Shown: piece after piece, positions 51,085-60,297 of the stretch
Numbering within the stretch: position 1 is the stretch's first letter
How the letters are laid out: each line of letters starts with the position of its first letter
DNA from: Paenibacillus sp. FSL H8-0537
Lineage (GTDB): Bacteria > Bacillota > Bacilli > Paenibacillales > Paenibacillaceae
Reading direction: 5' to 3'
Length of the DNA: 64,000 nucleotides
NCBI RefSeq assembly: GCF_038051995.1
Contig: NZ_CP150290.1
Location: forward strand, 4,020,001-4,084,000
Program-made: the position numbers and the translations under genes
Notes under the pieces: model-generated
Told to the model about the DNA's origin: nothing
The model's input: only the letters and a program-made list of their open reading frames with translations
The model's database searches: none

Positions 51085-52357
51085 CCGTTTCTTCCTTCCA
51101 TCTGTCAACTTGATTCTGCAGCTGTTCCTGCGAATTAGAGAGCTCGCCAAGCGCAACTAAGAGCAGCAGCCGTTTCAGCGTCTCACCCATCCAGACGCCC
51201 GGTTTGCGATCACAGTAGGCTGCAAGCTGATTACCGTTTATCGCCAGCTCCTTCAGCGAGGAAATTTCCATATGCGACAGCCAGTGCTTCATACGCGGTA
51301 CATCAGCTGAAAAAGGGTGCTCTTGCCCATTGGCTTCCGCAATATGCAGCCAGCTTGCGGCTGCCTCTCGCCCATAGCGCAGCACCGCTTCGATCCAGCT
51401 TGTACGAAGCTTCTCTTCGGTCAGGCTTCGGTTTACGAGCAGCTCATGATGAAGCGATACAATCGCCATAATGACGCTGCTGCGGCTTCCTGAGATGCGC
51501 AGTGCCTGCAGCGTCGCCTTGGCCTCCGCTTGTGTTACGCCTGGGCGCGTCATCAATGCGGCATAACGAATGTCCGTGCCTCTGAGCGTGGTCAAATAAT
51601 CGAGCTGAACACGCTCCATCCTCGCAGCTTCAGCTAGCAAGGCGCGAGCTGCCGGCAAAGGCTCAAGCGTGTAAGCAAGCAGCCCGCTGCCTGCGAGCAG
51701 CGCTGCTGCATAATGAGGAGCGGGGCCGCCAATCATTTTATCGAGTTCGGCCTGCACACGCTCCATCGCTACGTAGCGCAGCAGCTCGCGCTGCTTAAGC
51801 AGCGCCCGCCAAGTGCGATACACGATCCGAAAGCGAAGCTGTGAAGCGAAGCGGAGAGCGCGCACCATGCGAAGAGCATCCTCCTGAAACCTTGCCTCCG
51901 CATCGCCTACACAGCGCACCTGCTTGAGCTCAATGTCGCCCATGCCGCCATACGGATCGAAATAATCGCCGTTTACGCGCATCGCCATCGCATTAATCGT
52001 TAAATCCCGCCGAAGCAAATCTTCCTTCAGCTCCGAAATAAAAGCCACGCTCTCCGGCCTGCGATGCTTCTCATATACCGATTCCTTGCGATACGTCGTC
52101 ACCTCATAACCGGTGCCATCCTGCATCACCGTCACCGTCCCATGCTGCAGGCCGGTTGGAATACAATACGCAAATAAGGCAACTACCTGCTCCGGTGTCG
52201 CCGACGTCGCAATATCTACATCTTTAAGCGCGAGGCCCATAACGGTATCTCTCACGCAGCCTCCAACGAACACGGCTTCATAGCCGTGCTCGTTCAAGGT
52301 TGCGAGAATGGGCAGCGCCTTTCGCATCGCTATCGGAATCGAGGTGCAGCGCTCCAT
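51074..52357 (-). CDS. cca: tRNA CCA-adding enzyme
   Basis: Adds or repairs the 3' CCA of tRNA. The 427-aa product has the class II nucleotidyltransferase head VFVGGCVRDTVMG with DVDIATSATPEQV, RRDLTINAMAM, and RFQEDALRMVRALRFASQL; an HD domain is not evident. The start is MERCTSIPIAM (52357) after GAGGGTGAG; the longer frame from 52531 would lie inside bshA. Confidence 0.95.
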   Translation of the reverse strand: MERCTSIPIAMRKALPILATLNEHGYEAVFVGGCVRDTVMGLALKDVDIATSATPEQVVALFAYCIPTGLQHGTVTVMQDGTGYEVTTYRKESVYEKHRRPESVAFISELKEDLLRRDLTINAMAMRVNGDYFDPYGGMGDIELKQVRCVGDAEARFQEDALRMVRALRFASQLRFRIVYRTWRALLKQRELLRYVAMERVQAELDKMIGGPAPHYAAALLAGSGLLAYTLEPLPAARALLAEAARMERVQLDYLTTLRGTDIRYAALMTRPGVTQAEAKATLQALRISGSRSSVIMAIVSLHHELLVNRSLTEEKLRTSWIEAVLRYGREAAASWLHIAEANGQEHPFSADVPRMKHWLSHMEISSLKELAINGNQLAAYCDRKPGVWMGETLKRLLLLVALGELSNSQEQLQNQVDRWKEETDEP

Positions 52358-52376
52358 TTTCTCACCCTCTGTCCTC

Positions 52377-53543
52377 TTATTCGCAAACGACCGCAGACGC
52401 AGGAAGCTCAGCTTCCATGCCAAGCACGCGATAATAAATTTCTTCATATTCAGCCGTAATGCGATCATTACAGAAATTATGGCAGGCACGGTAAATACAA
52501 GCTTCTTTAAATTTCGCATGCAGCTCTTCATCTGTCAGTAAACGAATGGCATTGGCTGCCATGCTGTCCACATCGCCGATCGGGCTAAGGAAGCCCGTTT
52601 CGCCATGCGTCACAAGCTCAGGGATACCACCTGCTGTGGAGCCAATGGTCGGTACGCCGCAAGCCATGGCCTCCAGCGCTACTAGACCGAAGCTCTCTTT
52701 CTCCGAAGGGAGCAGCAGCACATCGGCAAGCGATATCACTTGCGCCACATCCTCCTGCTTACCCAGAAACACGACGCGATCCTCCAGTCCCATTTCACGG
52801 ATTTTGCACTGGATTTTCGATAGCTCCGGTCCTTCTCCGACTAGCAGCAGCTTCGAAGGTACCGTTTTAGCAACCTGCTGGAAAATTTCAATGACGTCTG
52901 ATACCCGCTTAACCGGGCGGAAATTGGAAATATGCATTAATATTTTTTCATTCGGGCTGGCATAATCCAGTCGCAGCGAGGCGACATCCCGCGGATAATA
53001 AATGCGCTTGTCAACAAAATTATAGGTGAGATCAATCGGCTTCGTAATATCAAGCAGCTTTCTCGTCTCCTGAATCAAATCCTGGGAAACCGCCGTTACG
53101 GCATCGCTTTTATTAATGGCAAGCCTAATCAAGTCCTTAAGCGACTCATCCTGCGCGAGCACCGTAATATCCGTTCCATGCAGCGTTGTAACCGTCTTGA
53201 GCTCCTCGCCTATCATCTGCTTGGCGAGATGGGCACAGACGGCGTGAGGAACCGCATAATGCACATGAAGCAAATCCAGCTTCTCCATCTTGGCAACCTG
53301 TGCCATCTTGCTTGCCAGTGATAAGTCATAGGGCGGAAAACGAAACACATAATAATCATTGACTTCAACTTCATGGAAAAAAATATTTTTATTAAAATGG
53401 CCTAGCCGGAACGGAATGCTGTGCGTTATAAAATGAATTTCATGTCCTCGCTCTGCAAGCAGCTTGCCGAGCTCAGTCGCAACGACACCAGAGCCGCCAA
53501 GCGTAGGATAACAGGTTATCCCAATTTTCAACTTACGTGCCAT
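52377..53543 (-). CDS. bshA: N-acetyl-alpha-D-glucosaminyl L-malate synthase (bacillithiol)
   Basis: First step of bacillithiol synthesis: joins UDP-GlcNAc and L-malate. The 388-aa GT4 glycosyltransferase shows ITCYPTLGGSGVVATELG, HVHYAVPHA, HISNFRPVKR and the EX7E nucleotide-sugar region EKESFGLVALEAMACGVPT. The start is MARKLKIGI (53543). bshB1 lies upstream with an 88-base gap. Confidence 0.97.
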   Translation of the reverse strand: MARKLKIGITCYPTLGGSGVVATELGKLLAERGHEIHFITHSIPFRLGHFNKNIFFHEVEVNDYYVFRFPPYDLSLASKMAQVAKMEKLDLLHVHYAVPHAVCAHLAKQMIGEELKTVTTLHGTDITVLAQDESLKDLIRLAINKSDAVTAVSQDLIQETRKLLDITKPIDLTYNFVDKRIYYPRDVASLRLDYASPNEKILMHISNFRPVKRVSDVIEIFQQVAKTVPSKLLLVGEGPELSKIQCKIREMGLEDRVVFLGKQEDVAQVISLADVLLLPSEKESFGLVALEAMACGVPTIGSTAGGIPELVTHGETGFLSPIGDVDSMAANAIRLLTDEELHAKFKEACIYRACHNFCNDRITAEYEEIYYRVLGMEAELPASAVVCE

Positions 53544-53631
53544 GTCCTGCTCACTCCTGCCGTCTCTAGCTTTTATAATGAATTCTATTCCCAATGGTTT
53601 GTATATCTTGCCGAATCTGTTGCCTGGCCTT

Positions 53632-54330
53632 CTAAAATAATTTCACCTCATGCGGCCGTTTCAAAGCAAAGCCTTCCGCATATTCCCAGGAGCGCGCTTG
53701 ACCGAGCAGCATATCTCTCGCTTCCACCCGTTCCACATAACGGTCGGTGAGCGGCGTCGAAACGCGGTCTTCCGCCCCAGAAACCGCTTGAAACTGCGAG
53801 CGATAAGCAAGCAGCGATTGGCGCTTCGTTTCGTATTGCTCACTGACATCTACAACAAGCGAAACCTGCTCCATGTCATTTATGTAATAATAAATCAGCT
53901 GCTGCACCTGGACAGGGGGAAGCTCCGGCATATATTTTCGCAGCTTGGCATTAAATACAGCTTCCTCGACCAGCTTGCTGCATGCAATATGATCGGGATG
54001 CCGATCAACCCAATACGGCGCAAACACGATGCGCGGACGGCTGCGGCGAATTTCCGCCACAATGCTGTCGATGTTGCTGCGGGTAAGCTCAAGTCCGCGA
54101 TCCGGCAGCTGCAAATTGGTCCGTGAATAAAGACCAAGCACCGCAGCAGCGTCATCGGCTTCTCGCCTTCGCTGCTCTACGGTGCCATTCGAAGACATTT
54201 CTGCTTCGGTTAAATCACAAATACCAACCAGCATGCCTGCCATTGTATGTTTGGCAATGGTGCCGCCCATTCCAATTTCAGCATCATCTGCATGAGCGCC
54301 AAATACGAGAATATCTAACGGCTCACTCAT
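53632..54330 (-). CDS. bshB1: Bacillithiol synthesis deacetylase BshB1
   Basis: A 232-aa zinc LmbE-type deacetylase that removes the acetyl group from GlcNAc-malate. Zinc and catalytic residues are in [13 protein letters not shown] and [11 protein letters not shown]. It overlaps mgsA by four bases (ATGA). Together with bshA it supplies most of the low-molecular-weight thiol pathway; bshC is not here. Confidence 0.97.
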   Translation of the reverse strand: MSEPLDILVFGAHADDAEIGMGGTIAKHTMAGMLVGICDLTEAEMSSNGTVEQRRREADDAAAVLGLYSRTNLQLPDRGLELTRSNIDSIVAEIRRSRPRIVFAPYWVDRHPDHIACSKLVEEAVFNAKLRKYMPELPPVQVQQLIYYYINDMEQVSLVVDVSEQYETKRQSLLAYRSQFQAVSGAEDRVSTPLTDRYVERVEARDMLLGQARSWEYAEGFALKRPHEVKLF

Positions 54331-54746
54331 AGCGGCAATTCAGGCTTGTACTTATGAACAAGCTCTCTCCAAGCAAAATCCCCGCGTTCCAGCGCCTTGA
54401 CTAGCAATTCGGCTGTCGCTACGTTTGTCGCAACCGGAATACCCTGCACATCGCAAAGGCGAAGCAGCGCAATAATATCTGGCTCATGCGGCTGCGCCAT
54501 AAGCGGGTCACGCAGGAAGATAATCAGATCCATTTCATTTTGGGCAACAAGGGCCCCGATTTGCTGGTCGCCGCCAAGCGGTCCCGACATGAAGCGGTGG
54601 ATGCTCAAATCCGTCTGCTCCATAATTCTCGTACCGGTCGTACCTGTTGAATAGAGCTCATGGCCTACAAAAACCCTTTCGTAGGCAATAACAAAGTTGA
54701 CGATCTCTTCTTTCTTTCGGTCATGCGCGATGAATGCTATTTTCAT
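54327..54746 (-). CDS. mgsA: Methylglyoxal synthase
   Basis: Converts dihydroxyacetone phosphate to methylglyoxal, a bypass of lower glycolysis. The 139-aa product has [15 protein letters not shown], the phosphate loop [19 protein letters not shown] with the catalytic Asp region, and [16 protein letters not shown]. Its next gene, bshB1, fits because bacillithiol helps detoxify methylglyoxal. Confidence 0.97.
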   Translation of the reverse strand: MKIAFIAHDRKKEEIVNFVIAYERVFVGHELYSTGTTGTRIMEQTDLSIHRFMSGPLGGDQQIGALVAQNEMDLIIFLRDPLMAQPHEPDIIALLRLCDVQGIPVATNVATAELLVKALERGDFAWRELVHKYKPELPL

Positions 54747-54786
54747 AGGTGAGGCCCCTCTTCCGCTGTCTAGTTCAATCCTTCTA

Positions 54787-55587
54787 CTAATCCATCAAAT
54801 GCTCGAACCCGTATACTAATCCGCTGTAACCCATCACTTTCTTGATTGCTACATTAACGCCTGGCATATAGCCCGCACGGTCATAGGAGTCATGGCGAAT
54901 TTTGAGCGATTGGCCATAACCGCCAAATACAACTTCCTGCTGCGCAAATACGCCCGGAAGTCTCACACTATGTATACGGAAGCCATTGTAGTAACCGCCT
55001 CTTGCTCCTTCGATCGTTTCCTTCTCATTAGGATTGCCTTGGCGCAGCTCTTGGCGAGCCTCAGCAATGAGCTCTGCCGTCTTGATCGATGTGCCCGAAG
55101 GAGCATCGAGCTTGTGGTCGCCATGATATTCGATAATTTCAACATGCGGCAAATATTTTGAGGCCTGTGCAGCAAATTTCATCATCAGAATAGCGCCAAT
55201 CGAAAAGTTAGGCGCGATGAGCCCGCCAAGCTGCTTCTCGATACAACGCTGGTTAAGCTCTTCAATTTGCTCAGGTGTAAAACCCGTCGTTCCCATTATA
55301 GGACGAACGCCAAATTCAATGGCTGTTTTTGTATGTTCATAGGCAGCATGCGGAGCCGTAAAATCTACCATAACATCGGCCTTTGCGCTGCTAAGCGCCT
55401 CTTCAATCGTTTTGCAAGCGATGATGCCTGTATTGGGCTTATTCGCAAAGCTTCCTGCATCTACAGCGCCTGCTGAAGGCGCGACGGCGGATACGAGCTC
55501 CAGCGCCTCATCCTCCAGCACCATTTTTACCACTTCACGGCCCATAAGACCGCCTGCTCCGATAACTGCTACTTTAATTGTATCCAC
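54787..55587 (-). CDS. dapB: 4-hydroxy-tetrahydrodipicolinate reductase
   Basis: Lysine and diaminopimelate synthesis. The 266-aa protein has the Rossmann start [35 protein letters not shown], the catalytic [17 protein letters not shown] and the C-terminal [15 protein letters not shown]. It is followed by mgsA after 40 bases and preceded by a TPR gene after seven. Confidence 0.97.
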   Translation of the reverse strand: MDTIKVAVIGAGGLMGREVVKMVLEDEALELVSAVAPSAGAVDAGSFANKPNTGIIACKTIEEALSSAKADVMVDFTAPHAAYEHTKTAIEFGVRPIMGTTGFTPEQIEELNQRCIEKQLGGLIAPNFSIGAILMMKFAAQASKYLPHVEIIEYHGDHKLDAPSGTSIKTAELIAEARQELRQGNPNEKETIEGARGGYYNGFRIHSVRLPGVFAQQEVVFGGYGQSLKIRHDSYDRAGYMPGVNVAIKKVMGYSGLVYGFEHLMD

Positions 55588-55594
55588 TTATCCA

Positions 55595-56140
55595 TCACCT
55601 GTTCCTTCGTCTATGTTGTCCGTTAATCCGGTAGCGCATCAAGCGCCGCCGGCGGCTCACATCAGCAAATAGCCTTCTGGCGGCTGAATGCCCCGGGTCA
55701 AGCCGAATCGCTTCGCGCGCATGCTCAGCAGCTTCATCCAGCTGCCCAAGTTCAGCATACGTCATTGCGATCCAATAAAAAGCGTCAAAGCACAGCGGAT
55801 CAAGCTCTACTGCCTGCTTTAGCAGCAGCAGCGCCTCTTCCAATGCCGGCGGTTCTTGTGTCAACAGTTGCTGCGCATTCGAAAGCTGCAGCCTTGCTTC
55901 TATCGTCTGAAAATGATAAATATATTCCGGTTCATCCTCCGCCAGCTCAAGCGCCCTGCGGGCATGTTCATAAGCTTTCGACCATTTCCCGCTGCGCGCG
56001 CATGAAATAGCGCATTTATGATAATAACTGGCATTGTCAGGCTCTGCGGCAATCGCTTGCTCAAACCAGATAATAGCCTGTTCAAAATCGCTGGTCAAAA
56101 TGAAAGCATACGCCTTTTTGATACAAGCTTCCCCGTTCAT
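55595..56140 (-). CDS. Tetratricopeptide-repeat protein
   Basis: A 181-aa soluble protein made of about four TPR units (for example KAYAFILTSDFEQAIIWFEQ, YHKCAISCARSGKWSKAYEH, FDAFYWIAMTYAELGQLDEA) and a basic Arg-rich tail (RRLMRYRINGQHRRRN). The start is MNGEACIKKA (56140), nine bases after AAGGAGG. It lies between the mazG-like gene and dapB, where B. subtilis has none. Partner unknown. Confidence 0.85.
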   Translation of the reverse strand: MNGEACIKKAYAFILTSDFEQAIIWFEQAIAAEPDNASYYHKCAISCARSGKWSKAYEHARRALELAEDEPEYIYHFQTIEARLQLSNAQQLLTQEPPALEEALLLLKQAVELDPLCFDAFYWIAMTYAELGQLDEAAEHAREAIRLDPGHSAARRLFADVSRRRRLMRYRINGQHRRRNR

Positions 56141-56196
56141 TACCGCCCATCCTCCTTGTACACAGGTTGATGGTACAGCATATGTGAGAGGCGGCA

Positions 56197-56532
56197 TTAC
56201 TGTTCAGCGTTTTTTAAAGTCCAGCGGTTTTTATCCCGTGTATTAAATTTGTCCATGACTTTGTTGTGTGCTTCCGTTAAATCAATATCGAGCGAATTGG
56301 CAAAACAGGATAAAAGAAATAAAATATCGCCAAGCTCCATTTCAATGGAGTTGTCGGCTTCATCCGCCTTTTTGCGTTTCTCGCCGTAGGAATGGTTCAC
56401 TTCACGCGCAAGCTCGCCGACTTCCTCGCTCATTCTTGCCATCAGTGCCAGTGGACTGAAATAGCCTTCTTTAAATTGAGAAATATAATCATCCACTTCT
56501 TGCTGGATATCTGCCAACGATTTTTGAGCCAT
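56197..56532 (-). CDS. MazG-like nucleotide pyrophosphohydrolase (YpjD-like)
   Basis: A 111-aa all-helical house-cleaning NTP pyrophosphatase. The metal-binding pattern is SEEVGELAREV and ELGDILFLLSCFANSLDID. It equals B. subtilis YpjD in length and place. It starts an operon running to birA. A TTGACA lies upstream (minus strand near 56605) but without a good -10. Confidence 0.9.
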   Translation of the reverse strand: MAQKSLADIQQEVDDYISQFKEGYFSPLALMARMSEEVGELAREVNHSYGEKRKKADEADNSIEMELGDILFLLSCFANSLDIDLTEAHNKVMDKFNTRDKNRWTLKNAEQ

Positions 56533-56832
56533 AGGTGAAATTCCCTTCTTTCAAGACTACCGTTTCCCACATCTATTGCAGTTGGAAAACAAGCCTAAAA
56601 CTAATTGTTGTCAATAATTCATATGTTAACGCAAAGAGACGATGAAAACAATGTTTTTGAACGATGAAAATTGCGCTATACTACAGAATGGAAACCGCCA
56701 TCTGATCATCATCGGCGTTTTTCGGCTGTCGCCTCTAGAAGATTTATCGCAAGCAGTGGACAGGGAAGCGAATAAGTGAAATAATGGATTTTTTATACTT
56801 ATATGCTTATATTTTAAAAAAGGAGAATTCTA
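56533..56832. other. 300-base divergent gap with a degraded repeat
   Basis: No gene. TATACT preceded by TGCGC (about 56681) may serve the yitT-family gene. A degraded copy of the two-hairpin repeat may lie at about 56717-56817: it keeps CGGCTGTCGCC and the tail TATGCTTATATTTTAAAA, but the middle is unlike the others. Confidence 0.45.
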
Positions 56833-57702
56833 ATGATGTTTCGTAAAGTAACCAAGCAATTACAAATTATTCTGCCTATTCTGCTAGGCACAGCCATATA
56901 TGCTTTTGGGCTGCACTATTTTCTTATACCGAATATGCTTATGGAGGGCGGTGTAACCGGTATAGCGGTTCTGCTAAATTATGCAGCCGGATGGCCGCTG
57001 TCCATTACGACGCTTGTCCTCAACATTCCGTTGTTTCTGCTTGGCTGGAGGACGCTTGGCCGTACCGAAATGCTTTATACGCTCGCTGGCATCGTTTCGC
57101 TTTCCTTCTTCCTAGCCGTAATGGAGCAGCTTATTGCCAAAGGCTGGGTCGTAACGTTCCACACTTCAACCGATTACATACTTGCTGCTTTGTATGCGGG
57201 AGTTACGCTCGGCGCAGGGCTTGGCATCGTCTTTCGTTTTGGCGGAACGACTGGAGGCGTGGATATTATAGCCCGAATCGTATCACGTCGCAAAACGCTG
57301 AGCATGGGGCAGATTATTCTCATTCTCGATATTGTCATTATCGGGGGCTCGCTCTTTTTTATTCCTATCGAAAAAGTGCTGTATACGCTCGTAACGGTAT
57401 TTGTTGCCGCCAAGCTCATTGATTTCATTCAGGATGGCGCTTATGCCGCCAAATCCTTCTCGATTATTACAGACAAAGGGACTCCGATGGCGCAGCGCAT
57501 TACGATTGAAATGGAACGCGGTGTGACGCTGATGCCGGCAAAAGGCGCCTTTTCCGGTCAGCAAAAGGAAATCGTATATTGCGTCGTTCAGCGGCAGGAG
57601 CTGCGCCGCCTCAAAGCAATCGTTCGCAGCGTTGATCCTCGTGCATTCGTCATCATTAATGATGTCCACGATGTGCTGGGCGAAGGATTCAACGAGGAAT
57701 AA
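56833..57702 (+). CDS. YitT-family membrane protein (YpjC-like)
   Basis: A 289-aa membrane protein: five to six helices in the first 200 residues (IILPILLGTAIYAFGLHYF and following), then a cytoplasmic DUF2179 domain (FSIITDKGTPMAQRIT, SGQQKEIVYCVVQRQE). Related to the YitT/YpjC set of B. subtilis; function unknown, possibly transport. AAAAGGAG lies before the ATG. In B. subtilis ypjC lies in the same cluster; here it faces the other way from its neighbours. Confidence 0.9.
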   Translation: MMFRKVTKQLQIILPILLGTAIYAFGLHYFLIPNMLMEGGVTGIAVLLNYAAGWPLSITTLVLNIPLFLLGWRTLGRTEMLYTLAGIVSLSFFLAVMEQLIAKGWVVTFHTSTDYILAALYAGVTLGAGLGIVFRFGGTTGGVDIIARIVSRRKTLSMGQIILILDIVIIGGSLFFIPIEKVLYTLVTVFVAAKLIDFIQDGAYAAKSFSIITDKGTPMAQRITIEMERGVTLMPAKGAFSGQQKEIVYCVVQRQELRRLKAIVRSVDPRAFVIINDVHDVLGEGFNEE

Positions 57703-57704
57703 AA

Positions 57705-57741
57705 GCATAAAGCCGCTCCCATCAAGGGAGCGGCTTTATGC
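57705..57741. terminator. Bidirectional terminator between yitT-family gene and ypjB
   Basis: GCATAAAGCCGCTCCC pairs perfectly over 16 bases with GGGAGCGGCTTTATGC around five bases. It begins just after the yitT stop and includes the last six codons of ypjB on the other strand, so it serves both converging genes. T-runs are short. Confidence 0.8.
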
Positions 57742-58603
57742 CGTAAGGCTGCTGCTTGTATTTACGCCAGCTTTTATAGGCAAGCACAGCCATAATAATA
57801 GCACCGAGCAGCAGCGTCCAGCTTACCGGATTAGCCGATGCAGGTGGCGCAAGCGCAGGCTCTTCAACAACAGATTGCGGCTTGTCCGTAAACAATCTGC
57901 TTACGGCTGCTCCAAGCTGCGTCAGCGCCTCGTCGACTCGACTCGCTTGCGCTTGGTCTTGAGGTCCAGCGGATAACAGCACATTCGTATAGCGTATCCG
58001 CTCATGCAGCTCTGCTGTCCGTCCTTCCGGACGCAGCATAAAGGCAGGACCTTCAACAAGCGCCAAATGCGCGCTTAAGTTGTCTATCGCCGCCCTCGCA
58101 GCAGCAGCCCGCTCTTCATATGGGCGCTTCCATGCTTTTCTCACACGGCTTACATCCTCGAGCATAACCCGCTCATATTGCATCCATAACCCACTGGCTG
58201 GCCTAAGCATCGCATCCGCAGTTAGATGAATGCGGGCAGAGGTAGCCAGCCACCCGGCGGGCTGCCTTTTGCTCAGAAGCTCCTCCGAGACAGCCTGTAT
58301 GCTTTGCTGCAGCATAATCCACCCAGCTGGGCGGCCTTCAATGCCAGTCTCCAGCTGCGGCAGCAGTCGCTCCAACTGCTGGACATATTTATAACCAGCT
58401 TGGCGGTTGTCTGCGTAAGAAGCCTTATATAATGAATTAGCCGCTTCCTCGAAACGACGCATGAGCACTTCAGCATCGACAGCCTCCGCTTGCCTTGCGC
58501 CAAGCGGTTGTTCGCCTGCATAAGCCCAAGTCGCAGAAACAGAGCCAAGCAGCATTGCGATACTTAATAGAATGGGCATTGCAATACGCGTTCTCATGGA
58601 CAT
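57722..58603 (-). CDS. ypjB: Sporulation protein YpjB-like
   Basis: A 293-aa membrane protein with a signal peptide (about 1-29), a long helical outer domain and one C-terminal membrane helix (WTLLLGAIIMAVLAYKSW, about 264-281). It matches the YpjB family of spore-formers in order, size and layout; in B. subtilis ypjB is linked to sporulation. GGGGGG precedes the ATG. That site and the start codons lie inside a perfect hairpin (58596-58637), suggesting control of translation. Confidence 0.85.
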   Translation of the reverse strand: MSMRTRIAMPILLSIAMLLGSVSATWAYAGEQPLGARQAEAVDAEVLMRRFEEAANSLYKASYADNRQAGYKYVQQLERLLPQLETGIEGRPAGWIMLQQSIQAVSEELLSKRQPAGWLATSARIHLTADAMLRPASGLWMQYERVMLEDVSRVRKAWKRPYEERAAAARAAIDNLSAHLALVEGPAFMLRPEGRTAELHERIRYTNVLLSAGPQDQAQASRVDEALTQLGAAVSRLFTDKPQSVVEEPALAPPASANPVSWTLLLGAIIMAVLAYKSWRKYKQQPYGIKPLP

Positions 58604-58637
58604 CCCCCCATAATTAAGCTTATGAGGGGATGTCCAT
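58596..58637 (-). promoter_or_regulatory. Hairpin burying the ypjB ribosome binding site and start
   Basis: In the minus-strand RNA, ATGGACATCCCC pairs perfectly with GGGGATGTCCAT. The 3' arm holds the G-run ribosome site and both possible ypjB start codons. An inner CATAA/TTATG stem extends it. The 5' arm also spells a tiny frame M-D-I-P-S-stop without a ribosome site. Confidence 0.75.
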
Positions 58638-58649
58638 CGTTATGCTTTT

Positions 58650-59285
58650 TTATGCTTGTTTTCTCGCTCGGAGCGCCAGCCAGCCCACGACAAAGCTAAA
58701 GATGGATAAGCCATATGTATACAGGCGAACTTGCGGCAAATCGTCCATCAGCTCATCAGCCAGCCACGGGAATACGCCGAACGAATAATCAATGGTGTCA
58801 TTAAGCAGCAGCCAAGCTGTGGCAACAACGACAGCCTTGAATCCCGCTTTCATAAAACGAGCATACAGAAGCACCTCTACAGCCATGCCAAGATGAGAAA
58901 AAACGAGCATGCCGTGCTGCCAATTCAGTTCCCCGCCCTGCGCTCCCGTCGCCACGATCATGGACACCGCCCACAAGCCATATTTCACCGACGTGACAAC
59001 TGCAAGTCCTTCGATAATCATTCTAGTCACCTGAACGAATCTAGATGCCGATTCTGGCGGCGGGAACAGCAAGTAAAGCAGCGTAAGGGTAAAAAACAAA
59101 CTAGCTGTCGGACTGTCCGGCACAAATACAAGCAGCCAAGACGGAAAACGTTCATAAGTATAAACCAATTGATTCCAGTACCATATGTAACCGTAAACGG
59201 TCCCTAAAAAATTAACGATAAACAGCAGCCACAAGATCGTACGATTCATCCACAGCATGCGGCTCCATAACCATGACAATCCCAT
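58650..59285 (-). CDS. ypjA: DUF1405 membrane protein (YpjA-like)
   Basis: A 211-aa protein with about six membrane helices (TILWLLFIVNFLGTVYGYIW, LFFTLTLLYLLF, AVVVATAWLLLND). It fits the DUF1405/YpjA family in length and place, between qcrC and ypjB. Function unknown. Confidence 0.87.
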   Translation of the reverse strand: MGLSWLWSRMLWMNRTILWLLFIVNFLGTVYGYIWYWNQLVYTYERFPSWLLVFVPDSPTASLFFTLTLLYLLFPPPESASRFVQVTRMIIEGLAVVTSVKYGLWAVSMIVATGAQGGELNWQHGMLVFSHLGMAVEVLLYARFMKAGFKAVVVATAWLLLNDTIDYSFGVFPWLADELMDDLPQVRLYTYGLSIFSFVVGWLALRARKQA

Positions 59286-59353
59286 TGTTTTCAGCCCCTA
59301 TATTCCCAGCCTTGTTGTACCAAGCGAGCATTGCCTTGCCTAATAAGTTTGAA

Positions 59354-59387
59354 AAGAACCTGATTGCAATGAAGCAATCAGGTTCTT
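59354..59387 (-). terminator. Rho-independent terminator of qcrABC
   Basis: AAGAACCTGATTGC pairs perfectly with GCAATCAGGTTCTT around six bases; TTTTC follows on the minus strand. It lies 12 bases after the qcrC stop. Confidence 0.9.
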
Positions 59388-59399
59388 GCTGTTACTTAT

Positions 59400-60281
59400 T
59401 TATTCAGTTGCAGCTTTCTGCTTGGAAAGCCACGTTGCAATTTGATCAATCTGCTCAGCGCTCAGGCTGTCTTTGAAGGCAGGCATATTGCCATTACCGT
59501 TCGTGACGGTAGCAACAATTTCTTCCTTGGACAAGACATCTCCAATACCACGAAGTGCAGGAATTTGCGGTGGGTTACCCTTCATGTCTGCTGCATGACA
59601 GGTCAGACATTTGGATTGCTCCATCAGCTTATGAGCTGGATCATCCGCTTCTACAATTGCAACAGCCGCGGTTTCAGGCTTCTTCGTCGTGCTAGGAGCC
59701 TCTTCACCTTTAGCCGCCGCTTCTCTGGCTTTCTCTTCACGAACGTGATGCTCAGGAATTGTATTGGTAATTTCCAGCTGGTGCTGGTAGTGATCCCAAG
59801 ATACAACCGTCAAATACACTGTCGCGATCAATGATAAAATCATGAGCGAGGAAGCAATTGGACGACGATAAAATCTGCGCTCTTTGCCTGTATCCAGGAA
59901 AGGAGCAAGCAGCAAGCCGCCGAACATAACGCCAGGTATGCCCATCGTACCGAGCACGATATAATCCTGTGAAACATATGGATATTTCAAAAATTGATAC
60001 AAAAACAAGAAATACCAGTCCGGCATCGGAATAAACGCTGCGTTTGTCGGATCTGCCGGATAGCCAAGCGGAGCTGGCTCTGCAATCGTCCATACGAGAA
60101 AACCGACGAGTACGACGCAGCCAACCATCCACTCTTTCAGCAGGAAGTTAGGAATAAACGCCTCTGACTTCCCTGGAAAAGACGTATAGTCGGGCGGAAT
60201 ATTCGGATGATTGTTTTTCTTCACCCGTGAATCTCCGACGAATACAACCTTTTCGTCTGATTTGTGACCATGTGCCATCAT
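59400..60281 (-). CDS. qcrC: Menaquinol:cytochrome c oxidoreductase cytochrome b/c subunit
   Basis: A 293-aa fusion of a subunit-IV-like membrane part (three helices, with WYFLFLYQFLKYP) and a C-terminal outer cytochrome c domain. Haem c binds at CLTCH (about residue 222) with a likely Met in GNMPAFKDSLS. Third subunit of the Gram-positive bc complex, feeding cytochrome c oxidase. The linker (about 195-215, EEKAREAAAKGEEAPSTT) is flexible. Confidence 0.96.
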   Translation of the reverse strand: MMAHGHKSDEKVVFVGDSRVKKNNHPNIPPDYTSFPGKSEAFIPNFLLKEWMVGCVVLVGFLVWTIAEPAPLGYPADPTNAAFIPMPDWYFLFLYQFLKYPYVSQDYIVLGTMGIPGVMFGGLLLAPFLDTGKERRFYRRPIASSLMILSLIATVYLTVVSWDHYQHQLEITNTIPEHHVREEKAREAAAKGEEAPSTTKKPETAAVAIVEADDPAHKLMEQSKCLTCHAADMKGNPPQIPALRGIGDVLSKEEIVATVTNGNGNMPAFKDSLSAEQIDQIATWLSKQKAATE

Positions 60282-60297
60282 AAAGTCCTCCCTTCGC

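Noticed and set aside
58611..58637. Five-codon leader peptide (MDIPS) before ypjB
   Set aside because: No ribosome site; the ATG is explained by the inverted repeat of the ypjB start.
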